A DNA stretch of 64,000 nucleotides from CAWGJF01 sp963822905 (GCA_963822905.1 CAWGJF010000002.1:496001-560000); one strand, 5' to 3'. Shown: positions 45,474-54,057, numbered from the stretch's first letter. Numbers and translations are program-made. The notes: generated by a model not told the origin, from the letters alone.

Positions 45474-46456
45474 TGAGAAGTTTTATACAAATACTGACTA
45501 TCTTTTTATTAATTTATATACCTCAAATAAATGCACAGCTTTTTCCTGTTTTAGGAGGGCAACGTGCTGGGATTTCTACAGCGCAGTTTTTAAAGATTGG
45601 TGTTGGAAGCCGGGCTGCTGCACTTGGGGAATCATTCGTTGCGATTTCTAATGATGCTTCTGCTTTATATTGGAATCCTGCAGGACTTTCTCAATTCACA
45701 AATAACCAGGTTTTCTTTTCACATAATATATGGCTTGTTGATATTAATCATGATTTTATCGGTGCAGTATATCATCTCGATGAGGATAATACTTTTGGCG
45801 TCTCACTCACTTCTTTATCGATGCAGGATATGCCTGTCACAACAGAATTTGCACCATTCGGAACAGGAGAATATTTTGGATTTAGTGATATAGCAATTGG
45901 TCTGTCATATTCCAGAAAAATGACGGATCAGTTTAGTTTTGGTGGAACAATAAAATATATAGAAGAAACTCTTGATAAATTAAAAATGCGCGGTGTAATG
46001 ATTGACCTCGGAACTTACTACTGGACTGGATTGGGAACAACAAGATTTGCAGTTACTGTTTCAAATTTTGGATCTGAACTGGCACCTGACGGAAATGTTG
46101 TACTAGTTGGGAAAAGGAAAAATTCTGAATGGCAATCTTTTTCACCTCCAACTACTTTTAGAATTGGGTTTGCTCTTGATCCGTATGAAAATGAAGATCA
46201 TAAATTTACAACTTCGATTCAGCTGAATCACCCGAATGATAACAGTGAAAATGTTGTACTTGGAGTTGAATACTCATTTCAAAAAATGTTTTTCTTAAGA
46301 GGCGGATATAAATTCAATGTTGATGAACAAAATTATTCTTTCGGTGCTGGAATTGATGCTCCAATAGATATTGCTCAGATTACAGTGGATTATGCTTTTA
46401 CAAATTTTATAAGATTAGGATCGGTTCATAGATTTTCTATTATATTAGGATTATAA
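45473..46456 (+). CDS. PorV/PorQ-family outer-membrane protein
   Basis: A 327-residue barrel protein with a signal peptide (ending NAQ). The N-terminal segment AGISTAQFLKIGVGSRAAALGESFVAISNDASALYWNPAGLSQ is the hallmark of the PorV/PorQ family (FadL-like barrel). PorV is the shuttle or attachment component of T9SS that accepts exported cargo. The start is ATG 45473, overlapping the receptor stop by one base (a TTG three bases earlier is also open). Its presence inside an operon with three T9SS-tail-like proteins and a TonB receptor suggests a dedicated cargo partner rather than the housekeeping copy, but this is inference. Confidence 0.88.
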   Translation: MRSFIQILTIFLLIYIPQINAQLFPVLGGQRAGISTAQFLKIGVGSRAAALGESFVAISNDASALYWNPAGLSQFTNNQVFFSHNIWLVDINHDFIGAVYHLDEDNTFGVSLTSLSMQDMPVTTEFAPFGTGEYFGFSDIAIGLSYSRKMTDQFSFGGTIKYIEETLDKLKMRGVMIDLGTYYWTGLGTTRFAVTVSNFGSELAPDGNVVLVGKRKNSEWQSFSPPTTFRIGFALDPYENEDHKFTTSIQLNHPNDNSENVVLGVEYSFQKMFFLRGGYKFNVDEQNYSFGAGIDAPIDIAQITVDYAFTNFIRLGSVHRFSIILGL

Positions 46457-46461
46457 TTTTG

Positions 46462-47538
46462 ATGCGAAAATTCGTTCAACTTATTTATTTAATTATAATT
46501 ATAGCTGCCATTTATAGTTGTGGTGACAAGTTTAACTTGAATGACATTAATGTAGGTGGGAATAATGTAAATATTAGTGGTGATACTGTATTCGTGCAGG
46601 TAAATCCAATCTGGGAAGGATTTAATAAACCTCAGGATATTATTATAGGAAAAGAACCGTTTATTTATGTGGCGGACACAGAAAATGACCGTGTTGTGAT
46701 GATGAATCTTGATGGAAATGTCCTGGGAACGCATTCTGTTAAAAAACCAGTAGCTTTAGCCCAGGATTATAGATTGAATCTAATTATATGTGCACAATTT
46801 GATACTCTGGGTCAAACTTTTAGTGCGGTTTATAAACTAGATTTGTTTTCAGTTGATCATCAGATAGAAAATGCACCGATGACAAGATTGTTGCCTAGAT
46901 TATCTGATTTTACACAACCACAACGAAAATACACCGGGGCTGCTGTCTTTTATAATAATAGGTTTTATATCTCAAGAACTGGCCCGAATAATTCTAATCT
47001 TATCGATCCTGATAATTCGATATTAGTCTTTGTTCAAAAACAATTGAATGATAGTTCGATTAAAGACTCACTGATTGGTCGTGTTGCTTTGCTTGATCCA
47101 ACCGGTACAGGAATTATGTCAGCGAATAAGATCAGTTCCCTTACATCTTATAATACCAGGAATTATAATTTAGTAGTGACTCTTACAGGAGATAACAGCT
47201 TTAAAGTTCAACCTTTGGAGTACATTACCTCCCAGGAGTATACCGGATACCAGATTGGGATTCAACCAAATTCAGCTCCTTTAATGGTGCCAAATGTTTT
47301 TGATCAGCCTGAAGGAGCAACAATAGACAATGCTGATAATATTTATATTTCAGATGCTGCAAAAGACAGTGTCTATAAATTTAATTCTTTCGGACAATTG
47401 CTTATAGGTTTTGATGGTGCAGGTCAGATTAAGTTTAATAGCCCTCACTCCGTAGCCTTCTTTGACAAGACACTCTATGTTGCTGATACTGGCAATGATA
47501 GAATATTAAGATTCATTTTATCAACGGATTTACAATGA
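46462..47538 (+). CDS. NHL-repeat lipoprotein
   Basis: A 358-residue lipoprotein (lipobox IYSC near residue 20). It carries NHL-type propeller repeats at its two ends: GFNKPQDIIIGKEPFIYVADTENDRVVMMNLDG near residue 50, and PEGATIDNADNIYISDAAKDSVYKF followed by SPHSVAFFDKTLYVADTGNDRILRF at the C-terminus. The middle is more divergent. NHL propellers bind proteins, nucleic acids or small ligands. The ATG at 46462 follows a TTG at 46459 and is preferred. The stop overlaps the next gene by four bases. Confidence 0.8.
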   Translation: MRKFVQLIYLIIIIAAIYSCGDKFNLNDINVGGNNVNISGDTVFVQVNPIWEGFNKPQDIIIGKEPFIYVADTENDRVVMMNLDGNVLGTHSVKKPVALAQDYRLNLIICAQFDTLGQTFSAVYKLDLFSVDHQIENAPMTRLLPRLSDFTQPQRKYTGAAVFYNNRFYISRTGPNNSNLIDPDNSILVFVQKQLNDSSIKDSLIGRVALLDPTGTGIMSANKISSLTSYNTRNYNLVVTLTGDNSFKVQPLEYITSQEYTGYQIGIQPNSAPLMVPNVFDQPEGATIDNADNIYISDAAKDSVYKFNSFGQLLIGFDGAGQIKFNSPHSVAFFDKTLYVADTGNDRILRFILSTDLQ

Positions 47539-49871
47539 AATATTTCGCTTCAATTTTTTTCTTGGTTGTTTTTATAAATTGTTATGTCGATGCTCAAACT
47601 AATGTTCCTATATCAGAATTAAGGGATAATGATTCGAACGGAGTGCCTGTTGATACAGGGCAGGTTCTAACAATTAGTGGCATAGTGACATCTTCCAACC
47701 AGTTTGGAAATAGTGGCCCTGGTTCTGTTCAGGATGAAACTGCCGGGGTTTGTGTTTATGGAAGTAGTTTTGCAAACGTTGTTAATATTGGAGATTCAGT
47801 TACAGTTACTGCGGTACTCACTCAATTTAGTGGACTCACAGAATTGAGTTTTAATCTCCCTGGTGCGTCTGTTGTAGTTCATTCCTCTGGTTACGAAACA
47901 ATTCCCGAGATAATAACAATAAATGACATTGCTTCTCAACAATGGAATGGATACGAAGAATTTGAAGGAACATTAATCAGACTTAATAATATTTCCATAA
48001 GCGGGACAGGTAATTTTGTAGGCGGAACAAATTATAATATATCTGATCCGACAGGTTCACTTGCAAGTGGATTAAGAATTGACAATGATGTTTCCACAAT
48101 CATAGGACAACCTATTCCATCAAGTGCTGTTGATATTATAGGAATACTTCAACAATATAAATCCAGCCCACCTTACAACAGTGGTTACCAATTACTACCC
48201 CGGTTTATTCTGGATATTGTTGATGATGGGGCTCCGTTAATTTTAAATCCTGTAATAGCAGCTGATATAGATACAAATTCATTTAATGTATATTTTAATA
48301 CAGTTAGAAATGGCGATAGCAAAGTAAAATATGGTTTGACTCCAAACCTTGAACTCGATTCAGTTGTTGTAATGGAAGATACAACAGTTCATATTGTTCC
48401 AATTACAGGACTGGAAGAATCAACTTTATATTATTTTCGTGCATACTCAACTAATGTAGCGGGAACCAGCGAAAGTTCATTACAAACAGTAACTACTGCC
48501 AGTTCGAATCCTCAAATTGGAACAATGAATGTCTATTTTAATTTTTCTGTTGATACAACCGTCGCGATTTTCGGAAATTCTGCTCATGGTAATGTTGATT
48601 TTAAGCAGAAGATTATGGAAAGAATAAACCAGGCCACATATTCAATTGATATGGCAGTTTATAGTTTTTTTGGAATGCCTGATGTTGCTGATGCAATTAT
48701 CGCTGCCAAGAATCGTGGTGTTAAAATAAGAGTAGTTTATGATAATAGAACAACACAAAACAGCATGCAGAGTTTGATAAATGCGGGTATCCCTGTACTG
48801 AAAAGAACGGCAGGTTTAAATGGGATTATGCACAATAAGTTTTTTGTTTTTGATGCCAGGGATTCAATTTCTACAAATGATTGGTTATGGACAGGATCAT
48901 GGAATGTAACTTCAACAGAATTAACATGGAAAAACAATGTAGTGGAAATTAATGATCCGGCAATCTCTTCTGCTTATCAAATAGAGTTTGAAGAAATGTG
49001 GGGGAGTAATAATGATATTCCTAATCCGGCAAATGCAAAGTTCGGAAATCAAAAATCTGATAATACACCTCACACTTTCAATATTGGTGGAAGGGATGTA
49101 CGACTCTATTTTAGTCCTTCGGATGGAAGTACTGCAAAAATTATAGATGCAGTTAATACGGCCGATGATGAAATATACTTTGCAAATTATGCTTTTACCA
49201 GATCTGATATTGCTAATGCATTGCACAATCGTTTTGTTTCAGGAGTTTCAGATATCCGTGGAATTATTGATCAGGTAAATACATCCGGTAGTCAATATAC
49301 TTACCTGGACACATTTGCAGAGATGTTTCCGGCAAATGGTAGTACACAGCATCATAAATACGGCACAGTGGATGCATCCCATGGAGAAAGTAATCCAGTT
49401 ACGATAACTGGCTCACAAAATTGGTCAAACGCTGGTGAGTCTGATAATGATGAGAATACTCTTATAATGTATGATGAGTTAATAGCAAACCAGTATATGC
49501 AGGAATTTAAAAAACGTTATAATGAAGCAGGTGGAACAACTCCATTTATAGTTCCAACTTCTGTTGATAATAAAAGCAGCAAGGATTTCAAATTTACTCT
49601 CTATCAAAATTATCCAAATCCTTTTAACCCGACTACTACAATACGTTTTGAATTAACTCATTCGCAAAAAGTAGAACTTAGTGTATATGATGTTCTGGGC
49701 AGGAAAGTTGCCAGTTTATACGATGGGTTTGCGAATGCAGGTGTACATTCAATTGATTTTAATGCTGAAAACCTGTCTGGCGGCAGGCGAGGTCTTGCAA
49801 GTGGAATATATATCTATAGGCTAAAAACAGATAATTATTCCATTTCTAAAAAGCTGATTCTCTTGAAATAA
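47535..49871 (+). CDS. Secreted phospholipase-D-type (HKD) protein with OB-fold and T9SS tail
   Basis: A 778-residue exported protein: signal peptide (ending VDAQ), OB-fold-like domain (about 40-225, LTISGIVTSSNQFG...VGDSVTVTAVLTQF pattern), fibronectin-like domain (about 235-325), two phospholipase-D motifs and a T9SS type A sorting domain (QNYPNPFNPTTTI, final KKLILLK). The HKD motifs are HNKFFVFD (His433, Lys435, Asp440) followed by GSWNVT, and HHKYGTVD (His606, Lys608, Asp613) followed by GSQNWS. With both intact, the enzyme should be active as a phosphodiesterase. The short spacing and asparagine/serine after each motif are like bacterial Nuc-type nucleases, so an extracellular nuclease is more likely than a lipase. 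Last gene of the operon. Confidence 0.88.
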   Translation: MKYFASIFFLVVFINCYVDAQTNVPISELRDNDSNGVPVDTGQVLTISGIVTSSNQFGNSGPGSVQDETAGVCVYGSSFANVVNIGDSVTVTAVLTQFSGLTELSFNLPGASVVVHSSGYETIPEIITINDIASQQWNGYEEFEGTLIRLNNISISGTGNFVGGTNYNISDPTGSLASGLRIDNDVSTIIGQPIPSSAVDIIGILQQYKSSPPYNSGYQLLPRFILDIVDDGAPLILNPVIAADIDTNSFNVYFNTVRNGDSKVKYGLTPNLELDSVVVMEDTTVHIVPITGLEESTLYYFRAYSTNVAGTSESSLQTVTTASSNPQIGTMNVYFNFSVDTTVAIFGNSAHGNVDFKQKIMERINQATYSIDMAVYSFFGMPDVADAIIAAKNRGVKIRVVYDNRTTQNSMQSLINAGIPVLKRTAGLNGIMHNKFFVFDARDSISTNDWLWTGSWNVTSTELTWKNNVVEINDPAISSAYQIEFEEMWGSNNDIPNPANAKFGNQKSDNTPHTFNIGGRDVRLYFSPSDGSTAKIIDAVNTADDEIYFANYAFTRSDIANALHNRFVSGVSDIRGIIDQVNTSGSQYTYLDTFAEMFPANGSTQHHKYGTVDASHGESNPVTITGSQNWSNAGESDNDENTLIMYDELIANQYMQEFKKRYNEAGGTTPFIVPTSVDNKSSKDFKFTLYQNYPNPFNPTTTIRFELTHSQKVELSVYDVLGRKVASLYDGFANAGVHSIDFNAENLSGGRRGLASGIYIYRLKTDNYSISKKLILLK

Positions 49872-49927
49872 TTGATTCGAAAATTGAGATAAAAATATTT
49901 TTGTAATTGATTTAGTTTGGAAAAATG

Positions 49928-49944
49928 AACCATTTTCAATGGTT
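49928..49944 (+). terminator. Possible weak terminator hairpin after the surface operon
   Basis: AACCATT and AATGGTT form a seven-pair stem with a TTC loop, 57 bases behind the last operon gene. No T run follows, so it may only be a weak terminator. Confidence 0.3.
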
Positions 49945-49961
49945 ATATTCAACTAAATTTA

Positions 49962-49993
49962 TTTGTAAAAAAAGCCAGATAAACATAAATTTG
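49962..49993 (+). promoter_or_regulatory. Bacteroidota-type promoter of atpD
   Basis: A -33 element TTTG (49962-49965) and a -7 element TAAATTTG (49986-49993) are separated by exactly 20 bases and match the consensus TTTG-N19-21-TAnnTTTG used by the Bacteroidota primary sigma factor. Transcription would begin around 50000, about 25 bases before the ATG. Confidence 0.7.
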
Positions 49994-50025
49994 CACTTCA
50001 TTTTTTTAATCTATCAGGAATAATA

Positions 50026-51435
50026 ATGGCTCAAAAAAGCGGCAAAATAATACAAGTAATAGGACCCGTAATTGATATTGAATTTGAAGAAGGACATCTT
50101 CCCGATATATATAATGCAATCCATATCCCAAGAGTAACTACTGAAGGTGTAAAAGAGGTTTTAACAGCAGAGGTACAACAACATCTTGGTGAGGATAGAG
50201 TAAGGGCAGTTGCTATGGATTCAACCGATGGATTAGTCAGGGGAATGGAAGCTATTGATACTTTAGAGCCAATTTCTATCCCGGTTGGGCCTAATACTCT
50301 TGGGAGATTGATTAACGTTACCGGCAAACCTATTGATGCTTTAGGTGAAATAAAATCTGACAAAAAATATCCTATCCATAGACCAGCACCGTTGTTTAAA
50401 AATCTATCAACAGAATCAGAAATGTTTGAAACCGGGATTAAAGTTATTGACTTAATCGAACCTTATACCAAAGGTGGAAAAACAGGATTGTTTGGTGGAG
50501 CTGGAGTTGGCAAGACGGTTATTATTCAGGAATTGATTAATAACATTGCACAGCAGCATGGCGGTTACTCAGTTTTTTCCGGAGTAGGTGAACGTACACG
50601 CGAAGGAAACGATCTCTGGTTAGAGATGAAGGAATCAGGTGTGTTGAGTAAAACTGCGTTGGTTTTCGGACAGATGAACGAGCCGCCTGGAGCAAGATTA
50701 AGAATTGGTCTTACCGGATTAACTATTGCAGAATATTTTCGTGATGAAGAAGGAAGAGATGTTCTTTTATTTATAGATAATATATTCCGTTTTACACAAG
50801 CTGGCTCTGAAGTAAGTGCGCTTTTGGGTAGAATGCCATCTGCGGTTGGATACCAGCCGAACCTTGCCACTGAAATGGGTGCACTGCAGGAAAGAATCAC
50901 TTCAACAGATAAAGGTTCGATTACTTCAGTTCAGGCAATCTACGTTCCTGCTGATGATTTAACTGACCCAGCACCAGCAGCAGCATTTGCACACCTTGAT
51001 GCAACAACAACTTTAAGTCGTCAGATATCTGAACTCGGTATTTATCCGGCAGTTGATCCATTGGATTCAACTTCCCGAATTCTTCAGCCGGGCAACATCG
51101 GTCAGGAACATTATGATGTTGCTACCAGGTGTAAAGAAATACTTCAACATTATAAAGATTTGCAGGATATCATTAATATTCTTGGTATGGATGAGCTTTC
51201 TGATGAAGATAAAGTCATTGTAAGAAGAGCAAGAAGAATACAAAGGTTCTTCAGCCAGCCATTTCATGTTGCCGAACAGTTTACCGGAAGACCTGGAAAA
51301 TATGTGAAGCTTGAAGATACGATAAGAGATTTTAAAGGTATTATTGATGGTAAATATGATGATATTCCTGAAAGTGCGTTTCTTTATTGTGGTACAATAG
51401 AAGATGCAATCGAAAACGCTAAAAACATGAGGTAA
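50026..51435 (+). CDS. atpD: ATP synthase F1 subunit beta
   Basis: The catalytic beta subunit of the F-type ATP synthase. The 469-residue protein has the Walker A motif GGAGVGKT, the catalytic GERTREGNDL region, Walker B LLFIDNIFRFTQAGSEVSALLGRMPSAVGYQP and the DELSEEDK-like segment (DELSDEDK) near the C-terminus, all as in the family. It is followed four bases later by atpC and preceded by its own promoter. No other atp genes are nearby, so the operon is split, as is also seen in Chlorobi. Confidence 0.98.
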   Translation: MAQKSGKIIQVIGPVIDIEFEEGHLPDIYNAIHIPRVTTEGVKEVLTAEVQQHLGEDRVRAVAMDSTDGLVRGMEAIDTLEPISIPVGPNTLGRLINVTGKPIDALGEIKSDKKYPIHRPAPLFKNLSTESEMFETGIKVIDLIEPYTKGGKTGLFGGAGVGKTVIIQELINNIAQQHGGYSVFSGVGERTREGNDLWLEMKESGVLSKTALVFGQMNEPPGARLRIGLTGLTIAEYFRDEEGRDVLLFIDNIFRFTQAGSEVSALLGRMPSAVGYQPNLATEMGALQERITSTDKGSITSVQAIYVPADDLTDPAPAAAFAHLDATTTLSRQISELGIYPAVDPLDSTSRILQPGNIGQEHYDVATRCKEILQHYKDLQDIINILGMDELSDEDKVIVRRARRIQRFFSQPFHVAEQFTGRPGKYVKLEDTIRDFKGIIDGKYDDIPESAFLYCGTIEDAIENAKNMR

Positions 51436-51439
51436 TTGA

Positions 51440-51856
51440 TTGGCTAATGATCTTAATCTTGAAATAATTTCTCCTGATTCACAGGTTCTGAAAGATCAAG
51501 TTGAATCTGTAACAATACCGGGAACTTTAGGCAACTTCCAGGTGCTTAAAAATCATGCACCGATAATAAGTACATTTGAAATTGGAATCATTAAAGTAAA
51601 AAAATCCGGTAGTGATGCTGTTCATTATACAACAAGTGGTGGAACAGTTGAAGTGAACCATAATAAAGTTCTTGTACTTTCAGATTCGATTGAGAAAGTT
51701 GATATTATTGATATTAATCGTGCAGAAAAAGCAAAGCAAAGAGCTGAAGAAAGATTAACTAAGAAGAATATGGAAAACGTCGATTCAATCAGGGCAGAAT
51801 TGGCCTTAAATAGAGCCGTAAATAGGATAAAAGCTTACGGAAAATATAATCAATAG
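51440..51856 (+). CDS. atpC: ATP synthase F1 subunit epsilon
   Basis: The epsilon subunit couples rotation to catalysis and can inhibit ATP hydrolysis. The 138-residue protein has the N-terminal beta sandwich (LEIISPDSQVLKDQVESVTIPGTLGNFQVLKNHAPIIS) and a complete C-terminal two-helix domain (INRAEKAKQRAEERL...ALNRAVNRIKAY). The start is TTG, with AGG in the atpD stop region as ribosome-binding site. Confidence 0.94.
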   Translation: MANDLNLEIISPDSQVLKDQVESVTIPGTLGNFQVLKNHAPIISTFEIGIIKVKKSGSDAVHYTTSGGTVEVNHNKVLVLSDSIEKVDIIDINRAEKAKQRAEERLTKKNMENVDSIRAELALNRAVNRIKAYGKYNQ

Positions 51857-51881
51857 ATTTTTACAATTATAACAGAATTTT

Positions 51882-51911
51882 AAGAGGGATGGAGTTAATT
51901 CATCCCCTTTT
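51882..51911. terminator. Terminator between the convergent atpC and Lon-N-domain genes
   Basis: GGGATG (51886-51891) pairs with CATCCC (51901-51906) across a nine-base loop. Further A-T pairs extend outward after a mismatch, and a CTTTTC tract follows on the + strand. On the - strand the flank is A/T rich, so it may serve both genes. Confidence 0.7.
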
Positions 51912-52534
51912 CAATTTAAATAACCGTCTCCAAGAATTATATCTTTCTTATCCAGGTTTTCCTCAAGTCTATTTTCCAATTCATCGAGATGATCTAGCAG
52001 AAAATTAAACCTGTCGTTTTCATTCTGAATTAATAAAAGTTCCTGTTGCTGTTGAATTGTTAAACCGGATTTCTCAGCAATCTTAAATGCTTTTTGATTT
52101 GTAGTTTGAAGATTATTCCAAAACGAATCACCCAGGTTAAAATTTAATTGTGTCAGTAACGATTTTAATTTTTCCTCAAGCTGATAAAATAAGATTTGGT
52201 CCGAATCATTATTTAAATCAATGTACTCCTCAATCATAGAGACATAATACCCATCAGCGTGTAATTCCAGCGATTTCCTTATAAACCTGTTTTCGCCCCG
52301 GACAATAATATCAAGTTCACCACCCGGATATTTTTTAAGAACTTCGGTTACTTTTACATAAACTCCAATTTGAGAAACTCCGTCTTTGAAATTAGCACAA
52401 ATTCCAAAACCTGTATTATTCTTTAAACTTTTACTTATGAGTTTTTTGTAACGATTTTCAAAAATATGCAGAGGATACCTTGACTGTGGGTATACAGTAA
52501 TATTAAGTGGAAATATTGGAATAACAGGATTCAT
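51911..52534 (-). CDS. Lon substrate-binding (N-terminal) domain protein
   Basis: A 207-residue protein consisting only of the domain found at the N-terminus of Lon protease. It starts PVIPIFPLNITVYPQSRYPLHIFENRYKKLI and has GFGICANFKDGVSQIGVYVKVTEV, followed by helices. There is no AAA+ ATPase or protease domain, so it is a stand-alone protein of the LON_substr_bdg family. Its role is not defined; stand-alone members may recognise unfolded proteins. A terminator lies between it and the superoxide dismutase gene upstream, so it is transcribed separately. Confidence 0.88.
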   Translation of the reverse strand: MNPVIPIFPLNITVYPQSRYPLHIFENRYKKLISKSLKNNTGFGICANFKDGVSQIGVYVKVTEVLKKYPGGELDIIVRGENRFIRKSLELHADGYYVSMIEEYIDLNNDSDQILFYQLEEKLKSLLTQLNFNLGDSFWNNLQTTNQKAFKIAEKSGLTIQQQQELLLIQNENDRFNFLLDHLDELENRLEENLDKKDIILGDGYLN

Positions 52535-52541
52535 TATTTAA

Positions 52542-52581
52542 AAATAAAAAAAGAAGCAATCAAAAACCTGACTGCTTCTTT
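52542..52581 (-). terminator. Rho-independent terminator of the Rrf2/Fe-S carrier/SOD operon
   Basis: On the - strand AAAGAAGCA and TGCTTCTTT (52573-52581 and 52550-52558) form a nine-pair stem with a 14-base loop, followed by TTTTATTTTT. It lies 20 bases behind the SOD stop codon. Confidence 0.88.
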
Positions 52582-52601
52582 AAAATTAAGAATATGATTT
52601 T

Positions 52602-53330
52602 TTACTTAGCCTGGTCGAATCTTTTTGCTACTTCTTCCCAGTTAACAACATTCCACCAGTTTTCAATATAGTCAGGACGTTTGTTTTGATATTTTAAATA
52701 GTAAGCATGTTCCCAAACATCAAGACCTAAAACCGGGGTGCCCTTAAATTCTGAAATATCCATTAATGGGTTATCCTGGTTTGGAGTTGAGCCAATTGCA
52801 AGTTTTCCATTTTGAACAACAAGCCACGCAAAACCCGATCCGAATCTCGTTGCAGCAGCATTGCTAAATGATTTTTTGAATTCATCAAAAGAATTGAATG
52901 CAGAATTTATTGCATCACCTAAAGTTCCATCAGGTTTTCCGTCGCCACCTTTTTTCATTACCGTCCAAAACAATGAGTGATTAAAATGTCCACCACCATT
53001 ATTCCTTACTGCAACAGGATGTTTCGAAACATTTTTTAGTAAATCTTCGAGCGATTTCCCGGCCATATCAGTGCCTTCAACCGCTTTATTCAGATTATTT
53101 ACATAACCCTGGTGGTGTTTTGTGTAATGAATTTCCATAGTCATTTTATCTATATAAGGCTCAAGTGCGTCGTAAGCGTATGGTAACGCCGGCAATTCAA
53201 ATTTTTCCATGATTAGACCTCTTTCTGATTTATTTTTATTGGTTAGATTAGAAATAGTTTGTGCAAACGGATTTAATGTTGAAATTGCAGAAATTGCTCC
53301 AAGTGAATAGATGAAGTTTCTTCTTTTCAT
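52602..53330 (-). CDS. sod: Superoxide dismutase (Fe/Mn family), long form with twin-arginine-like leader
   Basis: Superoxide dismutase converts superoxide to peroxide and oxygen. The catalytic part shows metal ligands in MEIHYTKHHQGYVNNL, in FNHSLFW and in DVWEHAYYLKYQNKRPDYIENWW. From ATG 53330 the protein has 242 residues with an extra leader MKRRNFIYSLGAISA, which has a twin-arginine-like RRNFI motif and a hydrophobic stretch, ending PFAQ. A good GGAG site lies seven bases before this ATG. An internal ATG at 53210 has its own AGAGG site and yields the usual 202-residue cytoplasmic enzyme. Both forms may be made. It is the last gene of the Rrf2 operon. Confidence 0.92.
   Translation of the reverse strand: MKRRNFIYSLGAISAISTLNPFAQTISNLTNKNKSERGLIMEKFELPALPYAYDALEPYIDKMTMEIHYTKHHQGYVNNLNKAVEGTDMAGKSLEDLLKNVSKHPVAVRNNGGGHFNHSLFWTVMKKGGDGKPDGTLGDAINSAFNSFDEFKKSFSNAAATRFGSGFAWLVVQNGKLAIGSTPNQDNPLMDISEFKGTPVLGLDVWEHAYYLKYQNKRPDYIENWWNVVNWEEVAKRFDQAK
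53208..53224 (-). promoter_or_regulatory. Internal ribosome-binding site and second start codon in the SOD gene
   Basis: On the - strand AAAGAGGT lies six bases before the ATG at 53210, a strong Shine-Dalgarno with ideal spacing. Translation from here omits the leader and begins MEKFELPALPYAYDALEPYI, the standard SOD N-terminus. Confidence 0.65.
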
Positions 53331-53356
53331 AGCATTTCTCTCCAAAAATTAAAAAA

Positions 53357-53707
53357 CTATACCCCGAATGATTCTCCACAGCCACAGGTTTTAGTAGCAT
53401 TAGGGTTATTGAAAATAAAACCTTTCCCATTCAAACCGTCACTAAAATCAAGTTCAGTTCCATTGAGATAAAAAAGACTTTTACCATCAACAAATAACTT
53501 AATAGATTCGGTATCGATTACTGTATCACCTTCTTTCATTGCTTCATCAAAACCGAGTGAATAACTGAGACCGGAACATCCGCCTCCTTTAACACCAACA
53601 CGTAATCCATAATTATCAGGGATATTGTTTTCTTTCTTTATTCGTTTAATTGCGTTTAAGGCTTTACCGGTAACTGTTATTTCGGTTTCTTGACTAACTT
53701 CAGGCAT
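53357..53707 (-). CDS. A-type iron-sulfur cluster carrier (IscA/SufA/ErpA family)
   Basis: The 116-residue protein has the three conserved cysteines of A-type carriers: one in KGGGCSGLSYSLGF and two in the C-terminal KTCGCGESF. It takes up [2Fe-2S] or [4Fe-4S] clusters and passes them to target proteins. The start MPEVSQETEITVTGKAL at 53707 is preceded by AGAGGT. A longer in-frame extension upstream (to 53905) overlaps the neighbouring gene and is not homologous, so it is rejected. It is part of an operon with Rrf2 and SOD and lies next to the Fe-S-rich complex I genes. Confidence 0.92.
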   Translation of the reverse strand: MPEVSQETEITVTGKALNAIKRIKKENNIPDNYGLRVGVKGGGCSGLSYSLGFDEAMKEGDTVIDTESIKLFVDGKSLFYLNGTELDFSDGLNGKGFIFNNPNATKTCGCGESFGV

Positions 53708-53741
53708 ATTTTTTACCTCTTTATAATTTTCAAATAAAAAA

Positions 53742-54047
53742 CTAAAATGGATCACCAGGTTCAGTTGTAATATATTCAGGAATTCTAACATTCCATCCTT
53801 GTGAATTGACTCTTTCAAACAAGCCTTCTTTTTCAAGATGATTTCCAAATTCAGTTGCAAGATATTCGGCTTCCTGGTATGAAACTTTAATATTTTTTTT
53901 CTCAAGGAAAGATCTTATTCCGTATTGCAAATCCCGAAAGAAAAAATTCGAATTATTAAATAAAGGAAATTTTGCCTTAAGAAAATTCAACAATGATTTT
54001 TCATCTTTAATAATTAAATCGATGTGTTTTGAAAAATTATTTTTCAT
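53742..54047 (-). CDS. Small hypothetical protein between Rrf2 and the Fe-S carrier
   Basis: A 101-residue, mostly helical and charged protein (MKNNFSKHIDLIIKDEK... ending EYITTEPGDPF) with no cysteine, no signal peptide and no membrane segment. I do not recognise a family. The ATG at 54047 has a GGGAG site; a longer open frame upstream runs into the rrf2 gene and is rejected. It is 10 bases behind the Rrf2 gene and 34 before the Fe-S carrier gene, so it is co-expressed with Fe-S biogenesis and superoxide defence. It could be an adaptor for that process. Confidence 0.7.
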   Translation of the reverse strand: MKNNFSKHIDLIIKDEKSLLNFLKAKFPLFNNSNFFFRDLQYGIRSFLEKKNIKVSYQEAEYLATEFGNHLEKEGLFERVNSQGWNVRIPEYITTEPGDPF

Positions 54048-54057
54048 GTTCTCCCTT

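Noticed and set aside
13142..49871. Repeated T9SS tails as a mobile or duplicated DNA repeat
   Set aside because: The similarity is at protein level in a known sorting domain; the DNA differs between copies and no direct-repeat borders are seen.
53708..53905. In-frame N-terminal extension of the Fe-S carrier
   Set aside because: It overlaps the neighbouring small gene in another frame, while ATG 53707 has a good ribosome-binding site and fits the family length.
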